Shown here: positions 18,158 through 27,410 of the stretch, one piece after another | How positions within the stretch are numbered: the first letter of the stretch is position 1 | Layout: every line of letters begins with the position of its first letter | Assembly: GCA_021732045.1 (NCBI GenBank) | Contig: JAKFWK010000002.1 | Coordinates: 310,001 to 374,000, forward strand | Direction: 5' to 3' | DNA length: 64,000 nucleotides | From: Sulfurimonas sp. | GTDB lineage: Bacteria; Campylobacterota; Campylobacteria; Campylobacterales; Sulfurimonadaceae | Translations under genes and position numbers: made by a program | Notes under the pieces: generated by a model | Seen by the model: the letters and a program-made list of their open reading frames with translations, nothing else | Told to the model about the DNA's origin: nothing | The model's database searches: none

Positions 18158-19117
18158 CTATAATCTCTGTGGCATTTCATTTTTAAATGCTATCTTCTGT
18201 GCATCATCGAGTAACTTTATAGCACCATTATCTATCATAATTTGAGCCATCTCAAATCCTAGATTATCAGACTCCTCAATATTTCTAACTATTTTTTCTT
18301 GCATTACATTTGTACCATCTGGAAATCCAATCATTGTTCTAAAAGTAATAACATTATCATTTACAACAGCATTACAAGCTACGGGAGCCGAGCATCCTGC
18401 TCCAATTTTAGAGATAAAATCCCTCTCTATTTTTGTACAAATAAATGTTTTTTCATCTCTTAGACTAAGCGCTATCTCTCTAACTTTATCATTACCACAA
18501 ACTATTTCAATTCCTAAGGCAGCTTGTCCCATCGGTGGTATCATCATGTCGAGTGACAATTTTTGTGCATGTGGAATATCTTTTAGCAGATCCAATCTAT
18601 GAAGGCCGATAAACGCTAAAATAATTGCATCATACTGCCCTTCTTGAAGTTTTCTAAGTCTTGTATTTACATTACCTCTTAAATCTTTTACTTTTAGATC
18701 TGGTCGTTGTCGCAAAAGTTGCATTCTTCTTCTTAAGCTAGTTGTTCCAACCACCGCGCCATGAGGCAGTGCATCAAGACTCTCATAGTTGTGTGACAAG
18801 AAAACATCGCTTTGATCTTGCCTTGCAGTAACAGCTACCAACTCTAAACCTTCAGGTATGTAAGTTGGAACATCTTTTAGGCTATGGACAGCTAAATGGG
18901 CATTTCCCGCCAACATCTCATCCTCGAGCTCTTTTGTAAAATGTCCCTTTCCACCAATCAGTGCCAATGGCCTATCTAAAACTTTATCTCCGTTACTTAC
19001 AATCTCGTTTAATTCTACTGTAATTTCTGGATAAGAGGCTTCTATTCTATCTTTGATATGATAAGCTTGCCAAAGTGCAAGTGCTGATGCTCTTGTTGCA
19101 ATTGTTAGTTTTTTCAT
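18158..19117 (-). CDS. hemC: Porphobilinogen deaminase (hydroxymethylbilane synthase)
   Basis: It condenses four porphobilinogens into hydroxymethylbilane. At 319 residues it is full length. Visible are the N-terminal TRASALALWQA, the VHSLKDVPT motif, TSLRRRMQLL, the LRGNVNTRLRKL arginine cluster, and GAGCSAPVA with the cysteine that holds the dipyrromethane cofactor. It starts directly after the stop of the upstream thiol-disulfide gene (TAGATG), so translation is coupled. hemA, the pathway's first step, is four genes upstream. Confidence 0.96.
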   Translation of the reverse strand: MKKLTIATRASALALWQAYHIKDRIEASYPEITVELNEIVSNGDKVLDRPLALIGGKGHFTKELEDEMLAGNAHLAVHSLKDVPTYIPEGLELVAVTARQDQSDVFLSHNYESLDALPHGAVVGTTSLRRRMQLLRQRPDLKVKDLRGNVNTRLRKLQEGQYDAIILAFIGLHRLDLLKDIPHAQKLSLDMMIPPMGQAALGIEIVCGNDKVREIALSLRDEKTFICTKIERDFISKIGAGCSAPVACNAVVNDNVITFRTMIGFPDGTNVMQEKIVRNIEESDNLGFEMAQIMIDNGAIKLLDDAQKIAFKNEMPQRL

Positions 19118-19945
19118 CTATTTTGCTTCTTTATATCTGTTTTTTGTTTTATCGACCACACCGTTAAAAAACATAGTTGGTGTTCCATTAACCATAAGCG
19201 TGTCGGCTATTTTCATGTCGCTCTGAAAGTGAGTCGTGACCGCTGGCAACATTAAATCAGCCATAGTGATTTTAGAGTTCATTACTTTGTTGAACTCAGC
19301 CAAAATAACCTCATTAGAACGCTCTTTTGGATTTATTTTTACTTTATAAAGATTTAGCACAACATCTTTTACGCCTTTTAATTCTAACGCTATTGCTGCT
19401 TGAACTAGTTCAACTGCTGCTGGGTGGAGTGACTGAAGTGGAAAATGATAATAATATACCGCATATTTACTTGGATCTTTTTTCATATATTCCAGCGCAG
19501 TTGGCACAAATTCTCTACAAAAAGGACAAAGTGGATCAGAAAATATTACAACTTTATGTCTAGCATTAGCATTTCCATAAATTAGATTCTCTTTTTTATA
19601 ATACTCATTTTTAAATGGTAAAGAAACTAAATCACTTATATCTTGCCTACTATTTAAATCAGCTAACTCTTTAGTTATTAGAGTTCCATTTGAAAACCAA
19701 AGCATTTTCTGAACAACCTGTCTACCATCTTGCTTTAAAATTGCATCTGCTTCAATGTAATACGCACTCCATCCCTTATGTTCCTTAATCTCTATAATAT
19801 TAGTTGTATTTACTTTTATAGATTTAATATTTGGGTTACTGCCGAAACTATCCTTTAGATACTTTTCAACTTTGTTCTCATCACTTGCATAAATAACACT
19901 ACTTAATATAGCTATTGTCGCTAATAATTTCAACATCAATGACAT
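19118..19945 (-). CDS. Exported thiol-disulfide protein (DsbA/DsbC-like thioredoxin fold)
   Basis: A signal peptide (LKLLATIAILSSVIYA) leads to a domain of about 130 residues that opens the family of unknown N-terminal modules, then a thioredoxin fold with the active site CPFC (in DPLCPFCREF) and the cis-Pro loop GTPTMFF. This layout is like DsbC/DsbG-type isomerases or epsilonproteobacterial Dsb proteins. The start was placed at ATG 19945 because AGGA lies 6 bases upstream; the frame extends 10 codons further to 19975, inside fxsA. Either way it overlaps fxsA by 47 bases or more. It might serve cytochrome c or haem delivery, judging from the hem genes around it, but that is inference. Confidence 0.82.
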   Translation of the reverse strand: MSLMLKLLATIAILSSVIYASDENKVEKYLKDSFGSNPNIKSIKVNTTNIIEIKEHKGWSAYYIEADAILKQDGRQVVQKMLWFSNGTLITKELADLNSRQDISDLVSLPFKNEYYKKENLIYGNANARHKVVIFSDPLCPFCREFVPTALEYMKKDPSKYAVYYYHFPLQSLHPAAVELVQAAIALELKGVKDVVLNLYKVKINPKERSNEVILAEFNKVMNSKITMADLMLPAVTTHFQSDMKIADTLMVNGTPTMFFNGVVDKTKNRYKEAK

Positions 19946-20327
19946 CTGATTCCTTTTCTCTATAATTTTTTTCAAATTTTTCTTCTTTAGTGCTAAATTT
20001 TACACTATAACGGTTAACGACCATTGAACTAACAGCACCAAATTGCAACAATAATCCGACTATATCTGTTAAAAATCCAGGTAAAATCAACAAAAAAGCA
20101 CCTAAGATTGTAAAAAGATTTAATCTCTCAAACTCTCCTACATTTATCTGATTGCGAGACAATTTGCTCATATTTTCAAACAGAGTGTTTTTGAAATTTA
20201 TCAGTATCACTATACCAATAAAAGCACTAACTATAATCTCTAAAAAAGTAGCAAATCCACCAATAGCAGAGGAGATATTGATGGTAATCATTAACTCTAA
20301 AAAAAGATATAGTAAAAAATATACCAT
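19899..20327 (-). CDS. fxsA: FxsA-family membrane protein
   Basis: The 142-residue protein has hydrophobic segments at about 3-24, 28-46 and 72-98, the last with FTILGAFLLILPGFLTDIVG, the hallmark of the FxsA family. E. coli FxsA relieves F-exclusion of phage T7; its normal role is unknown. It starts right after the proS stop (TAAATG), and its C-terminus overlaps the next gene. A membrane protein fills this spot between proS and hemC in C. jejuni. Confidence 0.85.
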   Translation of the reverse strand: MVYFLLYLFLELMITINISSAIGGFATFLEIIVSAFIGIVILINFKNTLFENMSKLSRNQINVGEFERLNLFTILGAFLLILPGFLTDIVGLLLQFGAVSSMVVNRYSVKFSTKEEKFEKNYREKESDVIDVEIISDNSYIK

Positions 20328-21629
20328 TTATAAAAGTTCTAAAATCTTAGTTTTAATATCTTGAGCATTAATGGGGGTTATCTCTTTCGTTTTTCTATCA
20401 AAAATCTGAACAACACCATTTTCTAGCTCTTTGCCAATGATTACACTATATGGAAAACCAATAAGTTCGGCATCTTTCATCTTAAAGCCAAATCTCTCTT
20501 TTGTATCATCAAGCATAACTTCAACATTCAAAGATTTTAGATTCTCATAAAGCTCTTCGGCTAGTTTTACTTGAGCCTCATCTTTGATGTTTGAAATTAT
20601 GATATTTACAGAGTATGGTGCGCTCTCCTTTGTCCAGATACAACCACTCTCATCATGGTTTTGTTCAATAATTGCCGCCATAATTCTACTGACGCCCATG
20701 CCATATGTTCCCATAATAAACGGTTGAGCTTTGCCATTTTCATCCAAATAGTGAGCCTTTAAAGGTGCCGAATATGTGGTGCCTAACTTAAAGATATGCC
20801 CAACCTCTATCCCTTTTGTAAGAGAGAGTTTTCCGTCACAATTTGGGCATATTTCATCACCTTTTATATCTTTAACGCTTGTGAAAATAATATCTTTTTG
20901 AGCTTCATCGCTGGCACCTAAAAATATCTCTATGTTTGCACCATACTCACAGCTATCACAAACAGCCAGAGTATCTTCGCCACTTCCAGCAATTACCATC
21001 AACTCTTTTGAACCGCTTCCACCAATAGCGCCACTATCAGCTTCAACTACTCTAAAATCAAGCCCAAGTCTGGCTAAGATTTTTTTATATGCTCTCTCCA
21101 TTGCATCAAATTCTCTATCCAAATCTTCTACTGAAGAGTGAAAACTATAACCATCCTTCATAAGAAATTCACGACCTCTCATGATGCCAAATCTAGGTCT
21201 TGCTTCATCACGAAACTTGATTTTCATCTGATAAAGATTTATTGGGAGTTGCTTATAGCTTGTAACACGGTTACGAACCAAATCAACCATCATCTCTTCA
21301 TGTGTTGGACCCAAAACAAACATATTATCTTTTCTGTCGTGGAATCTCAATAACTCTTTGCCAAACTTCTCGCTTCTTCCACTCTCTTCCCATAGAGTAA
21401 TTGGTGTCACAAAACTGAGCTCAACCTCTTCACATCCAGCATTAGCCATCTCTTGATTTATCACATTTTCTATTTTTGTGATTACTTTTTTTGCCATTGG
21501 CATATAGCTATAAAGTCCGCTTGCAACTTGAGAGATAAATCCTGCTCTGCTAAGATAGATATGACTAGCTAAAGTCGCGTCTGATGGCGCTTCTTTTGTT
21601 GTTGGTATAAAAGCTCTACTTCTTCTCAT
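20328..21629 (-). CDS. proS: Proline-tRNA ligase lacking the editing insertion
   Basis: This class II ligase charges tRNA-Pro. The catalytic core is complete: motif 2 ([20 protein letters not shown], about 136-155), [10 protein letters not shown], and motif 3 ([20 protein letters not shown]), then an anticodon-binding domain. At 433 residues it is well below the roughly 570 of the usual bacterial form. The missing part is the INS editing domain between motifs 2 and 3. Here [15 protein letters not shown] (about 204-218) is followed by only about 60 residues before GIEVGHIF (273-280), bridged by two CxxC pairs (Cys224/227 and Cys261/264). The ATG overlaps the hemA stop (ATGA). Confidence 0.93.
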   Translation of the reverse strand: MRRSRAFIPTTKEAPSDATLASHIYLSRAGFISQVASGLYSYMPMAKKVITKIENVINQEMANAGCEEVELSFVTPITLWEESGRSEKFGKELLRFHDRKDNMFVLGPTHEEMMVDLVRNRVTSYKQLPINLYQMKIKFRDEARPRFGIMRGREFLMKDGYSFHSSVEDLDREFDAMERAYKKILARLGLDFRVVEADSGAIGGSGSKELMVIAGSGEDTLAVCDSCEYGANIEIFLGASDEAQKDIIFTSVKDIKGDEICPNCDGKLSLTKGIEVGHIFKLGTTYSAPLKAHYLDENGKAQPFIMGTYGMGVSRIMAAIIEQNHDESGCIWTKESAPYSVNIIISNIKDEAQVKLAEELYENLKSLNVEVMLDDTKERFGFKMKDAELIGFPYSVIIGKELENGVVQIFDRKTKEITPINAQDIKTKILELL

Positions 21630-22927
21630 CTTTTTCCTTCTGCTCTATTTAGCTCATGTTCACACTTATACTTATCTAATATCTCTGTTTTATCTTCTTT
21701 TATTAGAAATTGAAGCGCACTTGTTACCATATCAGATTTTGATTCTTCGGATACACTCCTCATTTTCGAGGTCATATCATGAAGAAATCTTTTTATAGTT
21801 TGTTGGCTCATTTTATGAACTTGGGCTTCATACTCTTTTGGAATATACCCATTTCTCATTACTCTATTTGATTCTTCTCTTGCGGCTTTAAATGCTTTTT
21901 CGTAAATCTCTTTTATCATAGGTTCTATATTCAGAGTGTCTAACCACTCAAAAAACTCAACAGTACTTCTCCCAATGATTCCATGTGCTTTTCTGGCACT
22001 ATCTTCACGGATAGATTTGTTTTCATCTACAATAGTTTTTAAGTCATCAATATCATAAAGGTTTATGCGTTCACCTTTATTGTAGTCGATATCTCTCGGA
22101 AGTGCCATATCGAACCAAAACCTATCAAAATCACAAGCCTTTATAATCTCATCGGTAATGATTGCTTTTGGTGCAGAAGTTGCTGTAAAAAGAATTTCAA
22201 ACTCATTTACTGCATTTGGCAACTCTTCAAAATCTAGTACTTTTACTGAGCACTCCTCTGCTAGTTTTATAGCTTTTTCTTTTGTTCTGTTCATTATATA
22301 AACATCTGCTCCACTAGAAGCGAGATGCTTTGCTGTTATCTCTGACATCTCTCCAGCACCTATAATTAGAGCTTTTTTGCCACTAACATTATCTAAGACT
22401 GATTTTAATTTTGAAACAGCTACACTAGCTATAGAGACTGGTTTAGATGAAATATCCGTAGCATTTCTAACTTTTGCAGCACACTTAAACGCATTGTGCA
22501 TGGCACGAGCTAGCTTTTGACCACAAAATCCGCTGTCGTATGACAATCTAAAAGCATCTTTGAGTTGTCCTGCAATTTGTGTTTCGCCAATAACCATAGA
22601 ATCAAGTGAAGATGCAACAGCAAAAAGATGATGTATGGCACTACTGTTATCATAGACATCTGCCCTTCCCTCTAGCTCATCAATAGATATCCCAGCTCTT
22701 TGTGAAAGAGTAGTAAAAATATATTCTGTCGCTTGTGCGATATCGCTACAGCTACAAAAAACTTCCATTCTGTTGCATGTAGAGATTAGAATAGCCTCGT
22801 TTATAGCATCACATGAATTTAATTTTGTTAAGCAACCCTTAACATGATAATCATCTGGATAAGAGAGTTTTTCTCTAACCTCAAGAGTTGAATTTTTGTG
22901 TGAGAAACTTATGTTTAAATAGTGCAT
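21626..22927 (-). CDS. hemA: Glutamyl-tRNA reductase
   Basis: It reduces Glu-tRNA to glutamate-1-semialdehyde, the first step of C5 haem synthesis. The 433-residue protein has the catalytic Cys in STCNRMEVF (about 50), the [12 protein letters not shown] motif, and the NADPH fold [13 protein letters not shown]. The ATG at 22927 overlaps the prenyl synthase stop (TGATG); a TTG one codon earlier is possible but less likely. Its stop overlaps proS (ATGA). Haem demand of a cytochrome-rich organism fits this operon. Confidence 0.95.
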   Translation of the reverse strand: MHYLNISFSHKNSTLEVREKLSYPDDYHVKGCLTKLNSCDAINEAILISTCNRMEVFCSCSDIAQATEYIFTTLSQRAGISIDELEGRADVYDNSSAIHHLFAVASSLDSMVIGETQIAGQLKDAFRLSYDSGFCGQKLARAMHNAFKCAAKVRNATDISSKPVSIASVAVSKLKSVLDNVSGKKALIIGAGEMSEITAKHLASSGADVYIMNRTKEKAIKLAEECSVKVLDFEELPNAVNEFEILFTATSAPKAIITDEIIKACDFDRFWFDMALPRDIDYNKGERINLYDIDDLKTIVDENKSIREDSARKAHGIIGRSTVEFFEWLDTLNIEPMIKEIYEKAFKAAREESNRVMRNGYIPKEYEAQVHKMSQQTIKRFLHDMTSKMRSVSEESKSDMVTSALQFLIKEDKTEILDKYKCEHELNRAEGKR

Positions 22928-23814
22928 CAATAACTTCTTTTTATCATGGTTTGTAAAATATTTACGAGCTCAGTATCATTTTTTACTGCATTCATTGCTT
23001 CATTCGAGAGAGAAACTGCTAGCTCAAAAGATTTTTCTATAGTTTTTTGTTCTTGCATCTTCTGTTTTATCCAAGAACCATCAAACTCATTTAGAGTTTT
23101 AGCATGTAGAGAGAGTAGTCGTTTTTTATCATCTTCATTTGAGAGCTTATAGAGATAAATATACGGCAGCGTGCATTTACCCTCTACAAAATCGTTCAAA
23201 GCAGGTTTACCGAGAGTTTCTTTGTCTGAAGTAATATCTAAAATATCATCAATTATCTGAAAAGAGAGACCGAGATTTTTTCCATAAAGAGCATAAGACA
23301 CGGCATCTTTGCCAACTAAAATGGCACTAGATTCAGCAGAAGCTTCAATCAGAGTTGCAGTTTTTAGATAAAGCATCTCTAAATATTTATCTTCATCACT
23401 ATTAAAATTTTCAGCCATTTTGACATCCATCATCTCGCCTTTACTCAAGGCCGTGACAGAAGAAGAGACAATTTTAGCGATATTTTCACCAAAAGAGGTA
23501 AGCTCACTAAAAGCTTTTGAGTAGAGAATATCTCCAAGCATCACAGCAGTTTTGCTTCCATTTGTTGCATTTACCGAAGCAACCCCTCGTCTTATAGTTG
23601 CTTCATCTATAACATCATCATGAAGCAGACTTGCAGCGTGGATTAACTCCACTATAGCTGCAAGCAGAGGAGCTTTTTCATGCTTATCTGCTATTTTTAA
23701 AATCAATTTGGCACGAACTCTTTTCCCGCCAGAGAGAGTGTTAAAGAGATTGCTGACTTCATCATAATCTATCTCTTTGATTAATCTTGCTATTTCATTT
23801 TCAACTCTTTGCAT
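22927..23814 (-). CDS. ispB: Polyprenyl diphosphate synthase
   Basis: This trans-prenyltransferase (295 residues) has the first Asp-rich motif DDVID (in ASLLHDDVIDEA) and the second, DDILD (in FQIIDDILDITSD), plus GGKRVRAKL near the N-terminus. It makes the isoprenoid tail, probably for menaquinone. It shares 14 bases with the upstream exported-protein gene and overlaps hemA by one base. Product length (C35, C40) cannot be read from the sequence with confidence, so the symbol is by position and family. Confidence 0.9.
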   Translation of the reverse strand: MQRVENEIARLIKEIDYDEVSNLFNTLSGGKRVRAKLILKIADKHEKAPLLAAIVELIHAASLLHDDVIDEATIRRGVASVNATNGSKTAVMLGDILYSKAFSELTSFGENIAKIVSSSVTALSKGEMMDVKMAENFNSDEDKYLEMLYLKTATLIEASAESSAILVGKDAVSYALYGKNLGLSFQIIDDILDITSDKETLGKPALNDFVEGKCTLPYIYLYKLSNEDDKKRLLSLHAKTLNEFDGSWIKQKMQEQKTIEKSFELAVSLSNEAMNAVKNDTELVNILQTMIKRSY

Positions 23815-24241
23815 TATCTCTCTTTAGCTCATTTTTTAAAAATTCTAACTCAACTTGCTTTTTTTTATCAAATAAAAAAAGATCAAACACTGCCTCTTTT
23901 TTTACATCATCAAACTCTTTAAATTTAACTAGTATATATGGGACTTCGTAGGCATCTAAACTTCTATTTTTTAAATCAAATCTAAAACTTTCGTTTTGAT
24001 ATCTTAGATAAAGTACATTTTGAGCAACGATTTTATCATACACCCTAAACATAACTAAGCCACCATTTTTATAAAGCGTCCATCTAAATACAAACAGTTT
24101 CTTTTTGTCATCATATTTTACAAGAATTTTCTTTTGTTCATCTTTTTTAAGCCTTATCTCCTCTTTTTGAGTAAACCACTCAGCAGATAAAGTGGTTGCT
24201 ACAAAAAGAGCAACTAAATAAACACTTAAAAGTCTCTTCAA
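23801..24241 (-). CDS. Exported protein of unknown function
   Basis: The 146-residue protein has a clear N-terminal signal peptide (RLLSVYLVALFVATTLSA) and a lysine-rich mature part. It starts with TTG directly after the DUF2018 stop (TAATTG), with AAGTGA five bases upstream. An exported protein takes this position between DUF2018 and the prenyl synthase in C. jejuni. I see no motif. The aromatic repeats (FRWTLYKNGG, YLRYQNESF) suggest a beta-rich fold, which is a guess. Confidence 0.78.
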   Translation of the reverse strand: MKRLLSVYLVALFVATTLSAEWFTQKEEIRLKKDEQKKILVKYDDKKKLFVFRWTLYKNGGLVMFRVYDKIVAQNVLYLRYQNESFRFDLKNRSLDAYEVPYILVKFKEFDDVKKEAVFDLFLFDKKKQVELEFLKNELKRDNAKS

Positions 24242-24523
24242 TTATTCACTTTGTGATAATATCTTACCCATCAGCTCAATATATAGGCTCTTAGAGTAGT
24301 TCTCCACAGCATCTCTGTTTGATATTATAAATCTTGCAATATCAGTGTCAAAATCATCACCAAATTTTTCAGCCATCATAATCTCCATAGCTGCAGTCCT
24401 ATCTATAAAATTTTGCAACTCCATTCTTACAACATCGTTGTTAGCATTAAACACAACATCCATCAGTTTGCTTTTTGGTGAACCCATAAATATGTCATCT
24501 TCGTCTTCAAATAATCCGTACAT
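24242..24523 (-). CDS. DUF2018-family protein
   Basis: The 93-residue, acidic, probably helical protein resembles the DUF2018 family known only from epsilonproteobacteria (start MYGLFEDEDDIFMGSPKSKL). It is the first gene of the nine-gene leftward operon to ubiD. A consensus TATAAT lies 22-27 bases before the ATG (24545-24550) and AGGA just before the start. Its function is unknown. Confidence 0.82.
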   Translation of the reverse strand: MYGLFEDEDDIFMGSPKSKLMDVVFNANNDVVRMELQNFIDRTAAMEIMMAEKFGDDFDTDIARFIISNRDAVENYSKSLYIELMGKILSQSE

Positions 24524-24544
24524 TATAGTTCCTATTTTTTAGCA

Positions 24545-24550
24545 ATTATA
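24545..24550 (-). promoter_or_regulatory. -10 box of the DUF2018-hem operon
   Basis: Perfect TATAAT on the minus strand. It predicts a leader of about 16 bases, enough for the AGGA site before the DUF2018 ATG. No other good promoter was seen before ubiD, so one transcript may cover the nine genes. Confidence 0.5.
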
Positions 24551-24688
24551 TCAGTCACTATAATAAGATTAACTTAACATACGACAAGAATAATATCAAA
24601 CTTAATCAAAGGCGTTTTTTAGCTCTTAAACAACACAGCTGATTAACTCCAACACAACAAAGCTTAAATGGATTAAGCCCATTTTTTC

Positions 24689-24694
24689 TATAAT
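24689..24694 (+). promoter_or_regulatory. -10 box that predicts a leaderless mRNA
   Basis: TATAAT ends eight bases before the ATG at 24702, with a T-run just upstream. By standard spacing +1 falls at about 24700-24702. There is no Shine-Dalgarno site before the ATG. Confidence 0.5.
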
Positions 24695-24701
24695 TGCTAC
24701 C

Positions 24702-25865
24702 ATGAAAAAATATGATTATCTCATCATCGGTGCCGGAAGTGCTGGATGCAATATGGCATACCGTTTTAAAAAAAATGGTAAAAAAGTTGCGATTGTCGAT
24801 AATGAGGGCATAGCAAAAGGTGCAAGCGGAGCAGCTGGAGCATTTTTATCCCCACTTCCTGGAAAAGAAAATTTATACAATACTTTCGTAAACAACTCTT
24901 TAGAATTTTCATTAAACTTTTATGAGAAGCTCTCTCCAGAATCAATCAAAAAAAATGGGGTTCTAAGAGTCACAAACGACAACTTTAGCGATGATAAATT
25001 ACAAACTAATAACATAAAAAATAGATATATCTCGACCGATGAACTACAAAAAATATCTGAAAATTTTACTAAAATAGATGGGTACTTTTATGAAAATGCG
25101 GCAATTTTAGACCCTCTCAAAGTTTGCACAAAACTAATAGAGGGTTGTGATTTTTATAATAAAGATATTAAAGAGTTATTTCATGATGGAAATTGCTACA
25201 ACTTGGAAGATATAAAAGCAGATAGTATTGTCTTGGCTCAAGGAGCAATTAAATCTTTAGTCTCGATTCCATATATAAAAATATCTCCAATTTTTGGAGT
25301 TAAAATAGATGTTAAAACAACTACAAAAATACCATTTAATATACATAAATCTATCTCTATTTCAACAAATAAAAACGATGAAACCGTTGCTATTGGAGCC
25401 ACAAAAGAGAGACACGATACCACAGAAATGGAGTGTTTAACAACTTGTGACAAATGTAGCTTTAATCCAAATAGTCAGCAAGAGCAGGTAGAGACTCTTC
25501 TCTCTCTTGCCGACGAACTTATAAAACTTGATAATTTAGAAGTGGTTAATATTTATAAAGGTGCAAGAGCAACAATCAAGAGTTATTTTCCAGTTATTGG
25601 TAAAGTCATTGATTATGAAAAATCTATAAAAAAGTATCCGTCTATTCAAAACGGTACAAAAATTCCACCACAAATGTTAGAGTACTTTCCAAATCTTTAT
25701 ATCATAAATGCGCTTGGCTCAAGAGGTTTTGTAGTAGCCCCTCTGCTTGCAAAACTCTTATGTGAAGAAATTTTAGAGTCCAAAAAAATACCAAAAGAGC
25801 TCTCAAGTGAGAAGCTCTTTTACAAAATGGCAAGGAGTAAAATCTGTATATCTACTGTTTTGTGA
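24702..25865 (+). CDS. FAD-dependent oxidoreductase, stand-alone MnmC C-terminal domain type
   Basis: The 387-residue protein has an N-terminal FAD loop (IIGAGSAGCNMAYRF) and the D-amino-acid-oxidase-type fold. Two stretches match the FAD domain of the tRNA-modifying enzyme MnmC: GASGAAGAFLSPLPGK (the ASG..P loop) and the C-terminal NALGSRGFVVAPLLAKLL, preceded by ARATIKSYFPVIGKV. In MnmC this domain oxidises cmnm5(s2)U34 of tRNA to the nm5 form, after which a fused methyltransferase makes mnm5. The methyltransferase is absent here. The stop codon abuts that of the convergent fccB-like gene with no gap. It may alternatively be a related amine or amino-acid oxidase. Confidence 0.75.
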   Translation: MKKYDYLIIGAGSAGCNMAYRFKKNGKKVAIVDNEGIAKGASGAAGAFLSPLPGKENLYNTFVNNSLEFSLNFYEKLSPESIKKNGVLRVTNDNFSDDKLQTNNIKNRYISTDELQKISENFTKIDGYFYENAAILDPLKVCTKLIEGCDFYNKDIKELFHDGNCYNLEDIKADSIVLAQGAIKSLVSIPYIKISPIFGVKIDVKTTTKIPFNIHKSISISTNKNDETVAIGATKERHDTTEMECLTTCDKCSFNPNSQQEQVETLLSLADELIKLDNLEVVNIYKGARATIKSYFPVIGKVIDYEKSIKKYPSIQNGTKIPPQMLEYFPNLYIINALGSRGFVVAPLLAKLLCEEILESKKIPKELSSEKLFYKMARSKICISTVL

Positions 25866-27206
25866 TTATTTATAAAACATATCTTGGTATAGATTACTTC
25901 CCCATCCAATAAGGGCTTTTCCTGCGTCAACTCCAGCTTTTACACGCCAATCTTCCATGGTTGCAGCATTAAAGAATGTAAAAGTTTTATCAGAATCATT
26001 CCACTTATAGTCAGTGTTTACAAATATTGCACGGGCTGGCTTAAGTGCAACTACCGAGTAGCATCTAGTATGTGGGGATTCCCATATATATTTTGTGCCT
26101 AAGATTCTACTAGCAATACTTCTTGCAACATTGTGCCCTTCTGTATTTGCTGTATTTCCTGATTTACTAAATGTCATAGGTCTCAAATCTCCAGAGCAAA
26201 AGACACGGTCATCCCCTATGACTTGATAAGTAATTTGATCGATATTTGCCTCACCTTTATTGATTCCATCCTTAGCAATACCTGCTATCTCTAGAAGCTT
26301 ACTACCTCTAACACGCGGATAAAAAGCAGCATCTGAAAATGAGATATCATCACCAAAGTCAGTAGTAACTTTTTTGTTCTTCAAGTCAAACTCCTCAATA
26401 ACAGTGCCAGGCATATAAGTAATATAATCCTTATACATTTCACTAAATGCAGAGTGGAATCCTTTTGCTTTTATGGTAATCTCAGGATTCTCATCCATTA
26501 CAATTACTTTGCCCTTAATCTTATTCTTTTTCATATAATCAGCAATAAGACAAGCCCTCTCGTAAGGAGCAGGTAGACATCTGTAGTTTCCACCTGGAAC
26601 TGTTAGTATAAAATTCCCACCTTTGAAGTTTTTTATTTTTCCTTTTATTGTTTCGTGCTCTCCATGATTTTGAAATCCTGCGGGATATTTTGTCCTTAGC
26701 TCATACTCAAGTGTTGCGTCACCTTTTGTCCATCTACTGTAATCATAGTCAATCCCAGACGCTATAACAAGGTACTCATAATCTACAGAACCTTGATTTG
26801 TATAGACTGTGCGTTTTTTTCTGTCAATATCATAAACAGATGCGTTAAAGTATGTATATCCATTATTGTTGGCTGCATCTAAAAAACTATGCGAAAGAAA
26901 CTCTAGCTCAACACCACCTACCAACCAAAGGTTGCTGATTGGGCAAGAGACAAAAGATGTTCTTTGCTCTACCATAACAACATCCGCGTCAGGCACATAC
27001 TGCTTTAATCTTTTTGCTACAGATAGTCCAGACCATCCTCCACCAATAACCACAATCCGTGGACCTTTACCGTTTTTTGGAAGCTTTGCAACGGGGACAA
27101 CACCATTTGTGTTGGATAAATCATTTTTTAAGCTAGCTTCATTTCCTAAAACTGCAGTTGTCGCTACAGATATACCGACAAACTTTAATGCGTCTCGTCT
27201 ATTCAT
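25866..27206 (-). CDS. Flavocytochrome c sulfide dehydrogenase, flavoprotein subunit (FccB/SoxF-like)
   Basis: The 446-residue precursor starts with a Tat signal (NRRDALKFVG then hydrophobic) and so is exported folded with FAD. FAD loop: VVIGGGWSGLSVAKRL. The two cysteines that form the active-site disulfide in FccB have counterparts: RCLPAPYERA (compare CPPGPYER) and HTRCYSVVALKP at the start of the C-terminal FCSD domain. It oxidises sulfide and passes electrons to a cytochrome c. No FccA-type cytochrome gene is adjacent. A good GAAGGAGAG ribosome site precedes the ATG. The 204-base upstream region has a 10-base inverted repeat at 27304-27330. Confidence 0.86.
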   Translation of the reverse strand: MNRRDALKFVGISVATTAVLGNEASLKNDLSNTNGVVPVAKLPKNGKGPRIVVIGGGWSGLSVAKRLKQYVPDADVVMVEQRTSFVSCPISNLWLVGGVELEFLSHSFLDAANNNGYTYFNASVYDIDRKKRTVYTNQGSVDYEYLVIASGIDYDYSRWTKGDATLEYELRTKYPAGFQNHGEHETIKGKIKNFKGGNFILTVPGGNYRCLPAPYERACLIADYMKKNKIKGKVIVMDENPEITIKAKGFHSAFSEMYKDYITYMPGTVIEEFDLKNKKVTTDFGDDISFSDAAFYPRVRGSKLLEIAGIAKDGINKGEANIDQITYQVIGDDRVFCSGDLRPMTFSKSGNTANTEGHNVARSIASRILGTKYIWESPHTRCYSVVALKPARAIFVNTDYKWNDSDKTFTFFNAATMEDWRVKAGVDAGKALIGWGSNLYQDMFYK

Positions 27207-27303
27207 TGACTCTCCTTCTCGTATTCATTTATTATGTAATTTGTATACGATGAAGATATTAGTATTAAAATACTTAATTTTTATGTACCGGTAATAATTA
27301 AAC

Positions 27304-27330
27304 AATAAATTAATAAATTTTTAATTTATT
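27304..27330. repeat. 10-base inverted repeat upstream of the FccB-like gene
   Basis: Arms 27304-27313 and 27321-27330 are exact reverse complements around a seven-base loop, all A and T. It lies 98 bases before the FccB-like ATG and 80 bases after the argB stop. It could be an operator, a terminator for argB, or chance in such AT-rich DNA. Confidence 0.4.
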
Positions 27331-27410
27331 ATTAATAGCTGGCATACAAGCATATAAATAATTACTATGTCTATATGTTTAGATTAAAAATATTTGCGTA
27401 CAAAACTAAA

